Assembly: GCA_022823945.1 (NCBI GenBank)
Contig: JAJEBK010000018.1
Span: 26,987 to 90,986 of the forward strand
Direction of reading: 5' to 3'
Origin: Anaerolineae bacterium
Lineage (GTDB): Bacteria > Chloroflexota > Anaerolineae > Aggregatilineales > Phototrophicaceae
Length of the DNA: 64,000 bases
Shown here: positions 47,661 to 57,372 of the stretch, in pieces
Layout: every line of letters begins with the position of its first letter
How positions within the stretch are numbered: the first letter of the stretch is position 1
Made by a program: the position numbers and the translations under genes
Notes under the pieces: generated by a model
The model's database searches: none
Seen by the model: only the letters and a program-made list of their open reading frames with translations
What the model was told of the DNA's origin: nothing

Positions 47661-48815
47661 TCAAATCGCCATCTGCTGCGGACGCCGCCCGGCGATAAGC
47701 CCTATGTACTCCGCTATCAATTCATCCATAATCGCGTCCCAGCTTTGTGTTTCGGCAAAGACGCGCGCTTGTCGCCCCATCCAGCGCATATGTTCGCGGT
47801 CATCTGTAATCGCGCGGATGCCCTGCACCAGCCCGGCTGTGTCGCCGCTTGCAAATGTATAGCCGTTGCTGCCTTCGCGCACAACTTCCGCCACGCCGCC
47901 GACTCGCGCGGCCACCACAGGCAAGCCCGCTGCCATCGCTTCGACCACGACCAAGCCGAATGTCTCCAGCCGCGAGGGGAACACGAAGATATCGGCGCTG
48001 GCATACGCGCTGGCCAGCCTGTCTCCGCGCAGGTAGCCCATGAAGTTTGCGGGCAGTCCGGCGAAGGTTCGTTCCAGTCGCTTTCGCGCAGGTCCGTCGC
48101 CCACCAGCGCCAGGCGCGTATTGGGCAGCTGCTGCAGGGCAGGGCGGATGTGCTCCAGCTGTTTTTCATCGGACAAGCGACCCACATAGACCAGCAGCGT
48201 GTCGTCCGGGCAACCCTGGCTCATCTCGGCGCGCATGGCTGACGAACGGAAACGGGGATGAAATGCCTCTGCGTCAACCCCGCGCCGCCACAAGCCAACA
48301 TCGCGTATACCCAGCGCCTGCATCTGCCTCTGCACGAGCTGTGAGGGCGCGAGCCGCACATCCGCCCAGTTGAAAACCCGCCGCGTCAACTGATCGATGA
48401 GCGGGCGCGCGACATCGAGGCGCAATCCGCCCACTTGGAACTGGCTGGCCAGCCGCGCATAGTCGAGGTGGAAAGACGCCACAGTCTGCACACCCAGCCA
48501 TTTCAGCATCGCCATAGTCGGGATGCCAGTCATAGCTGGATGAAAGAGATGCGCGATATCAGGTTGGAAGGCGGCAATATCGCGAAAAAGACCCGATGTG
48601 GCAAAGCCGAGACGCGCTTCTGGATAGAGCGGAACCGCGATGCTGGGCAGGCTGCGGACGGGCGCATTGTTGTAGCGCCGATTTTCGCCATAGCGTGGCG
48701 CGATCACCATGGCCTCTATGCCGCGCGCAGACAGATGATCCAGCAGCAGGCAAGCTACCTTGACGATTCCATCAACCTTGGGCAGAAAAGTTTCGCTGAC
48801 AAGTGCGACGCGCAT
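47661..48815 (-). CDS. Glycosyltransferase family 4
   Basis: 'MRVALVSETFLPKVDGIVKVACLLLDHL', 'FPSRLETFGLVVVEAMAAGLPVVAARVGG'. Confidence 0.92.
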   Translation of the reverse strand: MRVALVSETFLPKVDGIVKVACLLLDHLSARGIEAMVIAPRYGENRRYNNAPVRSLPSIAVPLYPEARLGFATSGLFRDIAAFQPDIAHLFHPAMTGIPTMAMLKWLGVQTVASFHLDYARLASQFQVGGLRLDVARPLIDQLTRRVFNWADVRLAPSQLVQRQMQALGIRDVGLWRRGVDAEAFHPRFRSSAMRAEMSQGCPDDTLLVYVGRLSDEKQLEHIRPALQQLPNTRLALVGDGPARKRLERTFAGLPANFMGYLRGDRLASAYASADIFVFPSRLETFGLVVVEAMAAGLPVVAARVGGVAEVVREGSNGYTFASGDTAGLVQGIRAITDDREHMRWMGRQARVFAETQSWDAIMDELIAEYIGLIAGRRPQQMAI

Positions 48816-48952
48816 GGCTTGCCTCGGCTGCGATTGCGCCTTAGTTGTAACACGGTATGACTGACGCCGGCGCAGGGTCATGGCAGCAGCGACAAAATCC
48901 AGCCAAACGCGTGTTATACTTTTTCTGTCCGCCCGCGCCGAGAGGTCTCGTG

Positions 48953-49564
48953 ATGTCCACCGATTTGTTGCTCGAAAAGACGCCGTCCACGCCTGAGGCA
49001 GTTGCTGCCGCCAGCGACTTCGTCACGATCGAAGAATACTTCGCCATTGCAGCTGATGTCGAAGAGCGCATCGAATACATCGACGGGGAAATCTTCTTTA
49101 TGGATGGGGTCACACTTTTTCACAGCAGCATCCAGATCAACATAACCGGTTTTCTCTACAATCAACTTGACGCCACAGATTATGGCATTCACAGCAGCAA
49201 TGTCAGTGTGCATGTCAGTCCGTCCGCCTATTTGTTCCCTGATTTGTGTGTTGTGCGTGGCCCGGGTCTGGTTGCGCGCAGAGGCACGGCGCTGTTGAAT
49301 CCGGTTCTTGTGGTAGAGGTGCTTTCGAAGTCGACAGCGCGCAAAGACCGCGGCATCAAGCTGCAACGCTACCAAGCGATTTCCAGCCTGGAGCATGCGC
49401 TTATCATCGAGCAGGACTTCGTTGCTGTCGAGCATCATCGCCGGGATCGCGGTAATTGGAAACAAGCGACTTACACCTCGCTCGACGACAGTGTGCCGCT
49501 GGGCAGCCTGGGCGCGTCGCTGAGCCTGGCGCAGATCTACCGCGGCATCGAGTTCGCCCCATAA
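48953..49564 (+). CDS. Uma2 family protein (non-tandem, divergent)
   Basis: 'VTIEEYFAIAADVEERIEYIDGEIFFMDG', 'YLFPDLCVV', 'NPVLVVEVLSKST...RDRGIKLQRYQAI'-type motifs. Confidence 0.85.
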   Translation: MSTDLLLEKTPSTPEAVAAASDFVTIEEYFAIAADVEERIEYIDGEIFFMDGVTLFHSSIQINITGFLYNQLDATDYGIHSSNVSVHVSPSAYLFPDLCVVRGPGLVARRGTALLNPVLVVEVLSKSTARKDRGIKLQRYQAISSLEHALIIEQDFVAVEHHRRDRGNWKQATYTSLDDSVPLGSLGASLSLAQIYRGIEFAP

Positions 49565-49568
49565 TGCC

Positions 49569-50450
49569 ATGACCGCTGACGCCTCACCTCGCAGCAGCAG
49601 CCCGCAGCCTCTTGCAGGCGAGCCTTCGGCCATGCAGAGCCTGCCCTATTGGGCGCGAGCGACCAACCCAATCGTGCGCCGGCATCTGGGTTTGTACTGG
49701 CGCACCCTGCCGCCAGAATTCGAGCCGATCTTCTATATCTGCGGCTTTTGGATCGCGCTGCTGGTGATCGGCATTTTTGTTCCCTTTGTGACCGACCTGG
49801 CGACCACCGTGATTGTGGTGTCGGTGCTGGTCATTCCTGTTGGCGCGATCTTTTATGTGCGCGCGTTGATCTCGATCGCAGGCAATTCGGCAGCGGTGAT
49901 GGCGGACGAGCTGCGCAACAACACCATGCTGCTGCTGATGTCGACGCCAATGTCGCTGGATCAGATTTTTCTGGGCAAGGTGGCTTCGGCGATCTGGCGA
50001 AAAATGGACGACCTGATCCTGATCGTGCAAGGGGCGGCAATCTTCGGTCCGCCACTCATCATCATGCACTACGCCGGGCTGTTCCCGCTGCGCGAGTCGG
50101 GCGGGTTGCCCTTTGTGCTGATCATCGCCATGTCGTTGACTTCGCTGCTGCGCCTGGTGCTGGAGCCATTGATGTTCGGCATGGTGGGCGTGGGCATCGG
50201 CGCATTTTTGCCCATCCGCAGCCTGGCTATCAGTGCATCGGTGGCTTGGGTCGGCTTTTATCTGCTGCTGATCAATATGCTGCAGCAGCTCAACTTGCGG
50301 CAGTTGGATGCGGCGCTGGAGGGCGGGGCCGGCGTGCCGATGGCGGTGGCGCTGATTGTGCTATTGGAGCTGACGCTGCCCATCGCGCTGCCTTATGCGT
50401 TGATTCGCGGCGTGAGCGCGTTGCTGTCGCGGCAGTTGCGGGCGGGGTGA
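49569..50450 (+). CDS. Multi-pass membrane protein (possible ABC-2-type permease)
   Basis: 293 aa with several TM helices; 'MADELRNNTMLLLMSTPMSLDQIFLGKVASAIWRKMDD'. Confidence 0.55.
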   Translation: MTADASPRSSSPQPLAGEPSAMQSLPYWARATNPIVRRHLGLYWRTLPPEFEPIFYICGFWIALLVIGIFVPFVTDLATTVIVVSVLVIPVGAIFYVRALISIAGNSAAVMADELRNNTMLLLMSTPMSLDQIFLGKVASAIWRKMDDLILIVQGAAIFGPPLIIMHYAGLFPLRESGGLPFVLIIAMSLTSLLRLVLEPLMFGMVGVGIGAFLPIRSLAISASVAWVGFYLLLINMLQQLNLRQLDAALEGGAGVPMAVALIVLLELTLPIALPYALIRGVSALLSRQLRAG

Positions 50451-50533
50451 GGGGCTACTCTACTAATATGGCATTCGCGTTGCAAGAAGACTTACAGCTT
50501 GACGACACTTGTCGATTTGCTTGAGTAGAATAC

Positions 50534-51348
50534 TCACAAATTAGTTAGGCTTGAAGGCGCTAATTCAGTAAAGAACTTTGTTGCATCGCAAGGTTGCCTT
50601 TTGCGATATCGGTGTTGCGTAGGAATCAGACGCTTCTGTATTTGCTTTACCCACGTTGTGTATTGTGTTAACTCTCCATCAAATCGTTCATCATGATTCA
50701 TATCCTTCAGTTGTGCGAAGCGGCGTAATATGTAGCAACACAGATCAGCTATCTGAATCAGCACGACACGGTGAGAATCCGCATAATACGGCACATCGAC
50801 GATTTTGCTGAGCCGATTTTCTGAGGCATTGAAGCTGTAGTAATCATCTGTCCATGTAGGTGGATCGTCCAACAAACTTAAGAGATTGTCGGGTGAACGC
50901 CCCTTATCGAAGATGAGCAGCGTGTCCCCTTTGTTTGCCTTTTCAGTCTGATGCGCTTTCTGTAATGTCAAGATATTGTGGAATGCAGCGGCAGTCCATC
51001 CTTGAGTGTCCTTGCTATTTCAACTGATTCTGAATAGGCACGAAACTGATGCATCAAAATTACGGCGAAGGTGATCTTGTGCTTTCTTCTATCAAGCCAA
51101 TCAAGAATTTGATTTACCACCTCAAATCTAGTGTTTGGGTCTACGCCTCTCCAAGCCTTATTCCCGGGAATCAGATCTTGCGCGTGGATTTCGCTGACCT
51201 TACGTCTTGCAAGTTTGCTTATTGTAGAGAATAGTTCTGCGCATTCTCGTTTTGCCAAGTTCATACGCTGCGAATTGACGATTACGCCGCCTAGTACAAT
51301 AATCCCAGTGTCAGCGCCGCCAGATTCGTCAAGATAGCAAAACTTCAT
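50534..51348 (-). pseudogene. DUF3800-like protein split by a frameshift near 50971-50990
   Basis: 'MKFCYLDESGGADTGIIVLGGVIV' N-terminal half and 'DTLLIFDKGRS...VLIQIADLCCYILRR' C-terminal half in different frames; W-T-A-A-A-F-H-N-I-L joins them in the second frame. Confidence 0.65.
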
Positions 51349-51534
51349 TGATGCAGTCCTTATTTTCTTGTCGCGCTAAATGGTGAAGCAACCTAATTTA
51401 GCGACTTTTTCTATTTTCACACCTCCGCTTCGCCAGTATTCTACCACAGAAACTATCTAGTTACAACGAATATGGGTTTGGGGGTTAAATTTACATACAG
51501 TGCAAACGTAGGATGCCATCTACAGAATCCTTAT

Positions 51535-52491
51535 TTACCCCTTCACCGCGCCCAGCGTCAGCCCCTTGATGAAGTAGCGCTGGAAGAAGATGAAGATGAA
51601 CAGCGTCGGCAAACTCCCGATCAAACTCGCCGCCGCCTGCCCGCCCCAGTCGACCGTGTATTGCCCGGTCAGGTTCAAGATGCCCACCATGATGGTGCGG
51701 CTCTCGGCTCGCTGCGTGAGGATGAAGGGCCACAGGAAGTCGTTCCAGATCCAGGTGAATTGCAATGTCGCCAGCACCGCCAGCGCCGGCAATGTCAGCG
51801 GCAGCATGATGCGCAAGAAGATGCTGTATTCATTCGCGCCATCGATCAGCGCCGCCTCGCGCAGGGCATTAGGCACGACCTGGAAGAAATTGCGCATCAC
51901 CAGCGTACAGATCGGAATGCCAAAAGCCGTGTGAATGATGATGACTGCCCACAGCGTGTCGTACAAGCCGATGTCGTTCATCAAGCGGAAGACGGGGATC
52001 AGCGCGATCTGGGGCGGCAAAAACATGCCCGCCACGATGAAGACGAAGAGCAGCCCATCGCCGCGAAAACGATATTTGCCCAGCCCATAACCAGCCAGCG
52101 TGCCCAGCCCGATCGAGAGTAGCGAAGCCGGAATCGTCAGCAGCAGCGAATTGCCCAGGTACAAGCCCAGGTTGCCCGCGTCCGGGTCCATGACTCGCGC
52201 GAAATTTTCGCTGGCGAAGCTGCGCGGAATCGTCCAGTAGCCGCCCGCCGAGACCTCTGCCTGCGTTTTGAACGCTGTGACGATCGCGCCATACACTGGC
52301 ACCATGAACAAGATGAGCACGATCGTCAAAGCCCCATAACGCAGCGCCTCGCCCAGCCGCCTGGCCCAGTTGCCCTGGTCGCTTTCTCCTCTTTTACTCT
52401 TGGCGAAAACGGGATTGGGGCCTTGAAGCCCCTCCCTCATTTTGGGGGAGGGGTTTGGGGTGGGGGGCTCACGCTCAGTCATAGAGCTCAT
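51535..52491 (-). CDS. Carbohydrate ABC transporter permease (MalG-like)
   Basis: 'EAALIDGANEYSIFLRIMLPLTLPALAVLATLQFTWIWNDFLWP' EAA loop; N-terminal extension encoded by repeat. Confidence 0.9.
   Translation of the reverse strand: MSSMTEREPPTPNPSPKMREGLQGPNPVFAKSKRGESDQGNWARRLGEALRYGALTIVLILFMVPVYGAIVTAFKTQAEVSAGGYWTIPRSFASENFARVMDPDAGNLGLYLGNSLLLTIPASLLSIGLGTLAGYGLGKYRFRGDGLLFVFIVAGMFLPPQIALIPVFRLMNDIGLYDTLWAVIIIHTAFGIPICTLVMRNFFQVVPNALREAALIDGANEYSIFLRIMLPLTLPALAVLATLQFTWIWNDFLWPFILTQRAESRTIMVGILNLTGQYTVDWGGQAAASLIGSLPTLFIFIFFQRYFIKGLTLGAVKG
52423..52467 (-). repeat. Family A-type G/C repeat inside MalG-like 5' end
   Basis: ttgaagcccctccctcattttgggggaggggtttggggtgggggg; inverted copy at 53371..53414. 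Confidence 0.85.
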
Positions 52492-53359
52492 CCGCGCGGG
52501 CGGTTTGTCGGAAGTACAAAAAGATAATGATGAGCGTCATGGCGAAGAGGATGACGGCTGCCGAGCTGCCATAGCCCATTTTGAACTTGCGGAAGGATTC
52601 GCTGTACATGAAGACCGCCAGCGTATCCGACTTGTTGAACGGACCGCCGCGCGTCATCACCCAAATGATCTCGAAGCTCTTGAGCGAATTTATCGCCGTC
52701 AACGCCAGCACGACCACCGTGGACGGGCGCAGCATGGGGATGATGACCTTGCGCAGGGTCTGCCAGGTGTTTGCGCCATCGACCTTGGCGGCTTCTACCA
52801 GCGGCGCAGGCACAGAGGTCAATCCCGCCAGAAAGATGACCATGTTTAGACCGGTCTGCTGCCAGGCCCAGGCGATAAAAACAGCAAAGAGCGCGGTATT
52901 TGGATTGGCCAGCCAGGCGGTGGCAAGTTGATCCAAGCCCAGCCCGCGCAGGAATAGATTGACGATGCCCAGCTTCGGACTATAGAGCCAGACCCAGATG
53001 ATGCCGATGATGACGGGCGAAAGGCAGATGGGCAGGTAAAAAAGTGACTTGTAGACTGTATTAATCGTCCGTTTTCCCTGCAATCCCAGCGCCAGCGCCA
53101 ATCCCAGCAGGGTCGGCACGGTCATCGCCAGTCCCAGCCAGATGGCCGTATTGCGGATGGCATTGCTGAACAGGCGGTCGCTGAAGATTTTTTCGAAGTT
53201 CGCCAGCCCGATGAACTGGTAGTCGGTGCCATAGCCGACCCAGTCGGTGAAAGAATAATAGAGCGAATTCAGCGTGGGCAGGATGACGAAGGTGAAATAG
53301 ACCAGCAGCGGCAGCAGCAGGAAACTGGCCGGGAGGATCCAAGGATGGCGTCTCAACAT
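52475..53359 (-). CDS. Sugar ABC transporter permease (MalF-like)
   Basis: 'EAAKVDGANTWQTLRKVIIPMLRP' EAA loop, 6 TM. Confidence 0.92.
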   Translation of the reverse strand: MLRRHPWILPASFLLLPLLVYFTFVILPTLNSLYYSFTDWVGYGTDYQFIGLANFEKIFSDRLFSNAIRNTAIWLGLAMTVPTLLGLALALGLQGKRTINTVYKSLFYLPICLSPVIIGIIWVWLYSPKLGIVNLFLRGLGLDQLATAWLANPNTALFAVFIAWAWQQTGLNMVIFLAGLTSVPAPLVEAAKVDGANTWQTLRKVIIPMLRPSTVVVLALTAINSLKSFEIIWVMTRGGPFNKSDTLAVFMYSESFRKFKMGYGSSAAVILFAMTLIIIFLYFRQTARADELYD

Positions 53360-53370
53360 CGCTGTGCCTC

Positions 53371-53414
53371 ACCCCCACCCCAAACCCCTCCCCCAAAATG
53401 AGGGAGGGGCTCAA
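53371..53414 (+). repeat. Inverted copy of the 52423..52467 repeat upstream of MalF-like gene
   Basis: acccccaccccaaacccctcccccaaaatgagggaggggctcaa. Confidence 0.85.
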
Positions 53415-53490
53415 TTCTCCTGCTAGTGTTTAAGCTTCCCCTTCCCTCTTGATGGGGGAAGGGGACCGAGGGGATGGGGGAAACGAAATC

Positions 53491-54765
53491 CTACCCCATA
53501 CCGTCGAACTCGGCCTGGGCATCGGCTTGTACGCGATCGAGCATGGCTTCGTAGTCGCCTGGATTCGCCATGAATTCCGAGAAAGAGTTCAAGCCGACTT
53601 CTGCGACCGGTGGCGGGGTTGCCAGGTCGTAATTGAAAGCGAAGACTGGGTCGGCGGCAATTTCGGCGGCGATGCGCGCTACGACATCGTTGTAATTGCT
53701 GGTATCGACCAGCAGGCTCGGCGCCAGGTTGCCCGCGCCTTCAGCGAAAGCCCACTGTACATCCGGGTTGGTCAAGTAGTTCAGGAAGGCTTTGGCCGCG
53801 TCTGCATTGGCGGCATCGGCTGATACGACGAAGGTGTCAATTGGACCGAGCGAGGCGCGTGGCGTGTCTTCGTCAATGGTGGGGAAAGAGAAGTAGTCGA
53901 AGTCTTCGCCCGCTACCATGTCATTGCCCGCATACAAGCCGCCGATCCAGGTGCCCATCAACGTCATGGCTGCTTCGCCATTGGCGACGAAGTTGGCTGC
54001 TTCGTCCCAGTCGTAGGCGTTGGCGTCGGGATAGAAGTAGCCGGCATCGACCAATTCTTTCCACAATCCAAAGGCGCGTACGACTTCGGGATCGGTATAG
54101 GCGGCCTCGCCGTTCATCAGTTGGTTGCGATAATCATTGCCCGCCGTGCGCAGCAAGATCATGTCAAACCAGAATTGACCGGGCCAGCGGTTGATCGAAC
54201 CGAGCGAGAAAGCCGGGATGCCCGCCATTTTGAATTTCTCAGCGACATCGACCAGCTCGTCCCAGGTCGTGGGCACCATCGCGCCGACTTGCTCGAAGAG
54301 CGCCGTGTTGTAAAACATGCCGACCCAGTGCAGGGTCAAAGGCACGGCATATTTGTGCATGTCATAAGTCGCGGCGGTATCTATGACGGCTTGCGGGAAT
54401 TGCGAGCCCATGTCGTTGGCGTCCCAGATGTCATCAATCGGCATCAGGAATCCGTCATCGACAATGAACTGGATGCGCGCGCCCGCCCAATAGCTGAAGG
54501 TATCCGGCGGGTTGCCGCCTGCCAGCTGCACCAGGATGGATGTCTTGAATTGTTCATGGTCGACCGGGCTGGCCGCGTGCATCAAACCCGGATTGGCTGC
54601 AATGAAGTCATCAACGATGCCGTCAATAAACTCGCCGCCGAAACCGCCAAAGTAATGGGAGACGGTGAAATCGCCCATCAAGTCGTCTTCTGCGAGAGCC
54701 GGCGCCACCAGCAGCCCCGCCACCAGCAGCAACATGACTGCCAGGAGTTTCCATTTGCTCAACAT
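53491..54765 (-). CDS. Extracellular sugar-binding protein (ABC)
   Basis: Signal peptide; 'FIDGIVDDFIAANPGLM', 'GEAAMTLMGTWIGG', 'AKAFLNYLTNPDVQWAFAEGAGNLAPS'. Confidence 0.92.
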   Translation of the reverse strand: MLSKWKLLAVMLLLVAGLLVAPALAEDDLMGDFTVSHYFGGFGGEFIDGIVDDFIAANPGLMHAASPVDHEQFKTSILVQLAGGNPPDTFSYWAGARIQFIVDDGFLMPIDDIWDANDMGSQFPQAVIDTAATYDMHKYAVPLTLHWVGMFYNTALFEQVGAMVPTTWDELVDVAEKFKMAGIPAFSLGSINRWPGQFWFDMILLRTAGNDYRNQLMNGEAAYTDPEVVRAFGLWKELVDAGYFYPDANAYDWDEAANFVANGEAAMTLMGTWIGGLYAGNDMVAGEDFDYFSFPTIDEDTPRASLGPIDTFVVSADAANADAAKAFLNYLTNPDVQWAFAEGAGNLAPSLLVDTSNYNDVVARIAAEIAADPVFAFNYDLATPPPVAEVGLNSFSEFMANPGDYEAMLDRVQADAQAEFDGMG

Positions 54766-54895
54766 TTCATTCGCTCCTTGTTCTCAACAGTTTTGACAAT
54801 AGGCTTGCGTACAGATTCTACCATAGACAGCTCCTTGAATGGCAAATTTTCGCTTGTTGCTAAATATACAACATTGTTTTATTATTGTCAATAAA

Positions 54896-54936
54896 TTGGC
54901 AGCACACTGCAGTTGACGCGAAAAATCGGCTGCCAA
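54896..54936. promoter_or_regulatory. Candidate operator: inverted repeat TTGGCAGC-N25-GCTGCCAA
   Basis: Perfect 8-bp arms in the divergent intergenic region between the binding-protein gene and IclR gene. Confidence 0.4.
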
Positions 54937-54954
54937 TAGAGTGGGTATATCGTC

Positions 54955-55698
54955 ATGGCAGAAATCCAATCGCTGGCTCGGGGATTGAAAATCCTCAACC
55001 TGCTGGAGCAAGCTCGCGGCGGCATGGGCACGACCGAAGTCGCAAAAGAAATGACGATCGACAAGAGCAGCGCCAGCCGACTGCTGCATACCCTGGCCAA
55101 TTATGATTTTGTCGCGCAAGACGAGAGCAGCGCTCGCTATCAGCTCGGGCCGCGGTTGCTGACACTGGGGCAGCGCGTGCTCGACCGTATCAGCCTGCGC
55201 GACCGTGCCCGCCCATATCTTCACAAGCTGGTGGACGCGACCGGCGAATGCGCGCACCTGGCTATCCTGGCGCAGCGACAGGCGCTCTATATCGACCAGG
55301 CTGAATCCAGCGCCGCCCTGCGCGTCGAGTCGGAGATCGGCACGCTCTCGCCCCTGCATTGCACGGCTCTGGGCAAAGCCATGCTGGCATTTGGCGATGG
55401 CGCTTTGCCCGATTCGCTGCTGCCTTTCACCCAGCGGACCATCACCGACCAGGCAGTTTTGCAAGCGCAACTGTTGCAAATACGCCAGCGCGGATATGCC
55501 ATTGATGATGAAGAATACAATTATGGCGTTCGCTGCGTCGCCGCGGCAGTTCACGATCATCGGGGTTTGTTGCTGGGCGCTATTGGCATCAGCGGTCCGG
55601 CCGGACGCGTCACTCTGGAGCGCATCGACGATTTTGGCGCGCTTGTGCGGCAGGTAGCGGCCGATCTGTCCGCCAAGCTGGGTTATGTTGCGGGTTGA
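54955..55698 (+). CDS. IclR family transcriptional regulator
   Basis: 'SLARGLKILNLLEQARGGMGTTEVAKEMTIDKSSASRLLHTLANYDFV', 'HCTALGKAMLAF'. Confidence 0.93.
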   Translation: MAEIQSLARGLKILNLLEQARGGMGTTEVAKEMTIDKSSASRLLHTLANYDFVAQDESSARYQLGPRLLTLGQRVLDRISLRDRARPYLHKLVDATGECAHLAILAQRQALYIDQAESSAALRVESEIGTLSPLHCTALGKAMLAFGDGALPDSLLPFTQRTITDQAVLQAQLLQIRQRGYAIDDEEYNYGVRCVAAAVHDHRGLLLGAIGISGPAGRVTLERIDDFGALVRQVAADLSAKLGYVAG

Positions 55699-55716
55699 TT
55701 ATTTGCTGGAACGCTG

Positions 55717-57177
55717 TTGATGATTATGCAACAGAAAGCGACTGCCATGCAATACAAAATGCTGATTGATGGAAAGTGGCGCGATTCGTTCAGTGGCGAA
55801 GGCTGGGAAGTGCACAATCCTGCCAGCGAAGCGCTCATTGCGACTGTGCCTTTTGGGGGCGCTGCCGAAGCCACGGCGGCTGTTGACGCGGCCTGGCGCG
55901 CCCTGCCCGGCTGGCAAGGCATGACGGCTTATGAGCGCGGCGGCATCTTGCGCGATATCGCCGATGCCCTGCGCGGTCGCCTGGATGAGCTGGCGCGTAT
56001 CATGACGGCGGAATGCGGCAAACCGCTGCTCGAAGCGCGTGGCGAGTGGGGCGCTTGTGCCGATCTCTTTGACTGGTATGCCGAAGAAGGCAAACGCGCC
56101 TATGGCCGCACGATCCCAGCCCGCAAAGCCGACAAACGTCTGCTGTCCTTGCCACAGCCGCTGGGAGTTGTGGCGACTATCACCGCCTGGAACTTCCCGG
56201 CTTATCTGCTGGCGCGCAAGTGGGCGGGGGCGTTGGCAGCCGGTTGCACGATCGTCGGCCGACCCAGCGAGCTGACGCCGATGAGCGCTATGGCATTGGC
56301 GAATGTGATGGTGGAAGCGGGCATCCCGCCTGGCGTCGTCAACCTGGTCAATGGCGAGCCCCAGTCCATGGGCGCTGCGCTGCTGGCCGATGCGCGCGTG
56401 CGCAAACTCAGTTTCACGGGCTCGCAGCGAGTCGGGCAGATTCTCATGCGGGGGGCTGCGGACGGCATCAAGAAGCTGGGCATGGAGCTGGGCGGCAGCG
56501 CACCGGTGTTGGTCTTCGCTGACTCTGATATAACAATGGCGGCTCAACAAGGCGCGCTGGCGAAGTTTCGCAACAACGGGCAGGTTTGCATCTCGCCGAC
56601 GCGCTTTTATGTCGAGCAGCCGGCGCTGGAAGACTTTTTGGTCGCGGTCAAAGCCGAGACTGAAAAGCTGGTGGTGGGCGATGGCCTGCAACCGGGCGTG
56701 ACCAACGGTCCTATGGTCAGCGCAGCCGGGCGCGACAAGGTCGAGCGATTTGTGGCTGACGCGCTGGACAAACAGGCTGCGCTGGTTTGTGGAGGCGCGC
56801 GACCCGCCCTGGAACGCGGCTACTTTTATCAGCCGACGGTGCTCACCGATGTCACCAGCGACATGCAGATCGGCTGCGACGAGGTCTTCGGACCTGTCAT
56901 GGCTGTCAGTGCATTCACCACGTTGGACGAGGCTCTGCAGCTGGCAAATGCCACGCCGTATGGTTTGGCGGGATATGTGATGACGCGCGACCTATCCACA
57001 GCCACGCGGGTTTATGAAGGCTTGGACTTCGGCATCATCGGCGTCAATGACATGGTGCCAGCCACAGCCGAAGCGCCTTTTGGCGGCAGCAAGACCAGTG
57101 GCTTCGGACGCGAAGGCGGACAAGAAGGCTTGTACGAGTATATGGAGCAGAAATTTGTTTCGATTGGCTTAGTCTAG
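55717..57177 (+). CDS. NAD(P)-dependent aldehyde dehydrogenase (succinate-semialdehyde dehydrogenase-like)
   Basis: 'ITAWNFPAYLLARKWAGALAAGCTIVGRPSELTP', 'LGGSAPVLVFADSD', 'NNGQVCISPTRF'. Confidence 0.93.
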   Translation: MMIMQQKATAMQYKMLIDGKWRDSFSGEGWEVHNPASEALIATVPFGGAAEATAAVDAAWRALPGWQGMTAYERGGILRDIADALRGRLDELARIMTAECGKPLLEARGEWGACADLFDWYAEEGKRAYGRTIPARKADKRLLSLPQPLGVVATITAWNFPAYLLARKWAGALAAGCTIVGRPSELTPMSAMALANVMVEAGIPPGVVNLVNGEPQSMGAALLADARVRKLSFTGSQRVGQILMRGAADGIKKLGMELGGSAPVLVFADSDITMAAQQGALAKFRNNGQVCISPTRFYVEQPALEDFLVAVKAETEKLVVGDGLQPGVTNGPMVSAAGRDKVERFVADALDKQAALVCGGARPALERGYFYQPTVLTDVTSDMQIGCDEVFGPVMAVSAFTTLDEALQLANATPYGLAGYVMTRDLSTATRVYEGLDFGIIGVNDMVPATAEAPFGGSKTSGFGREGGQEGLYEYMEQKFVSIGLV

Positions 57178-57183
57178 AGTGCT

Positions 57184-57345
57184 ACCCCTCGGTCCCCCCA
57201 ATAGCCGTGCGTAGGGGCGAGCCAACCTCCCTCGGTCCCCCCGACGAGTCAGGGGGAGGCAAGCATTGGCTACCCTCTCCGTCCTGACGGGGAGGGGCTG
57301 GGGGAGGGGTCATAGTAAGCTTTGGCTACCCTCTCCGTCCTGAGG
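57184..57345. repeat. Family A (and C) repeat cluster
   Basis: cctccctcggtccccccgacgagtcagggggaggc; ggctaccctctccgtcctgacggggaggggc and a further partial copy. Confidence 0.8.
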
Positions 57346-57372
57346 AGGTGGAGTGCGGCTGGTTCAACAAAA

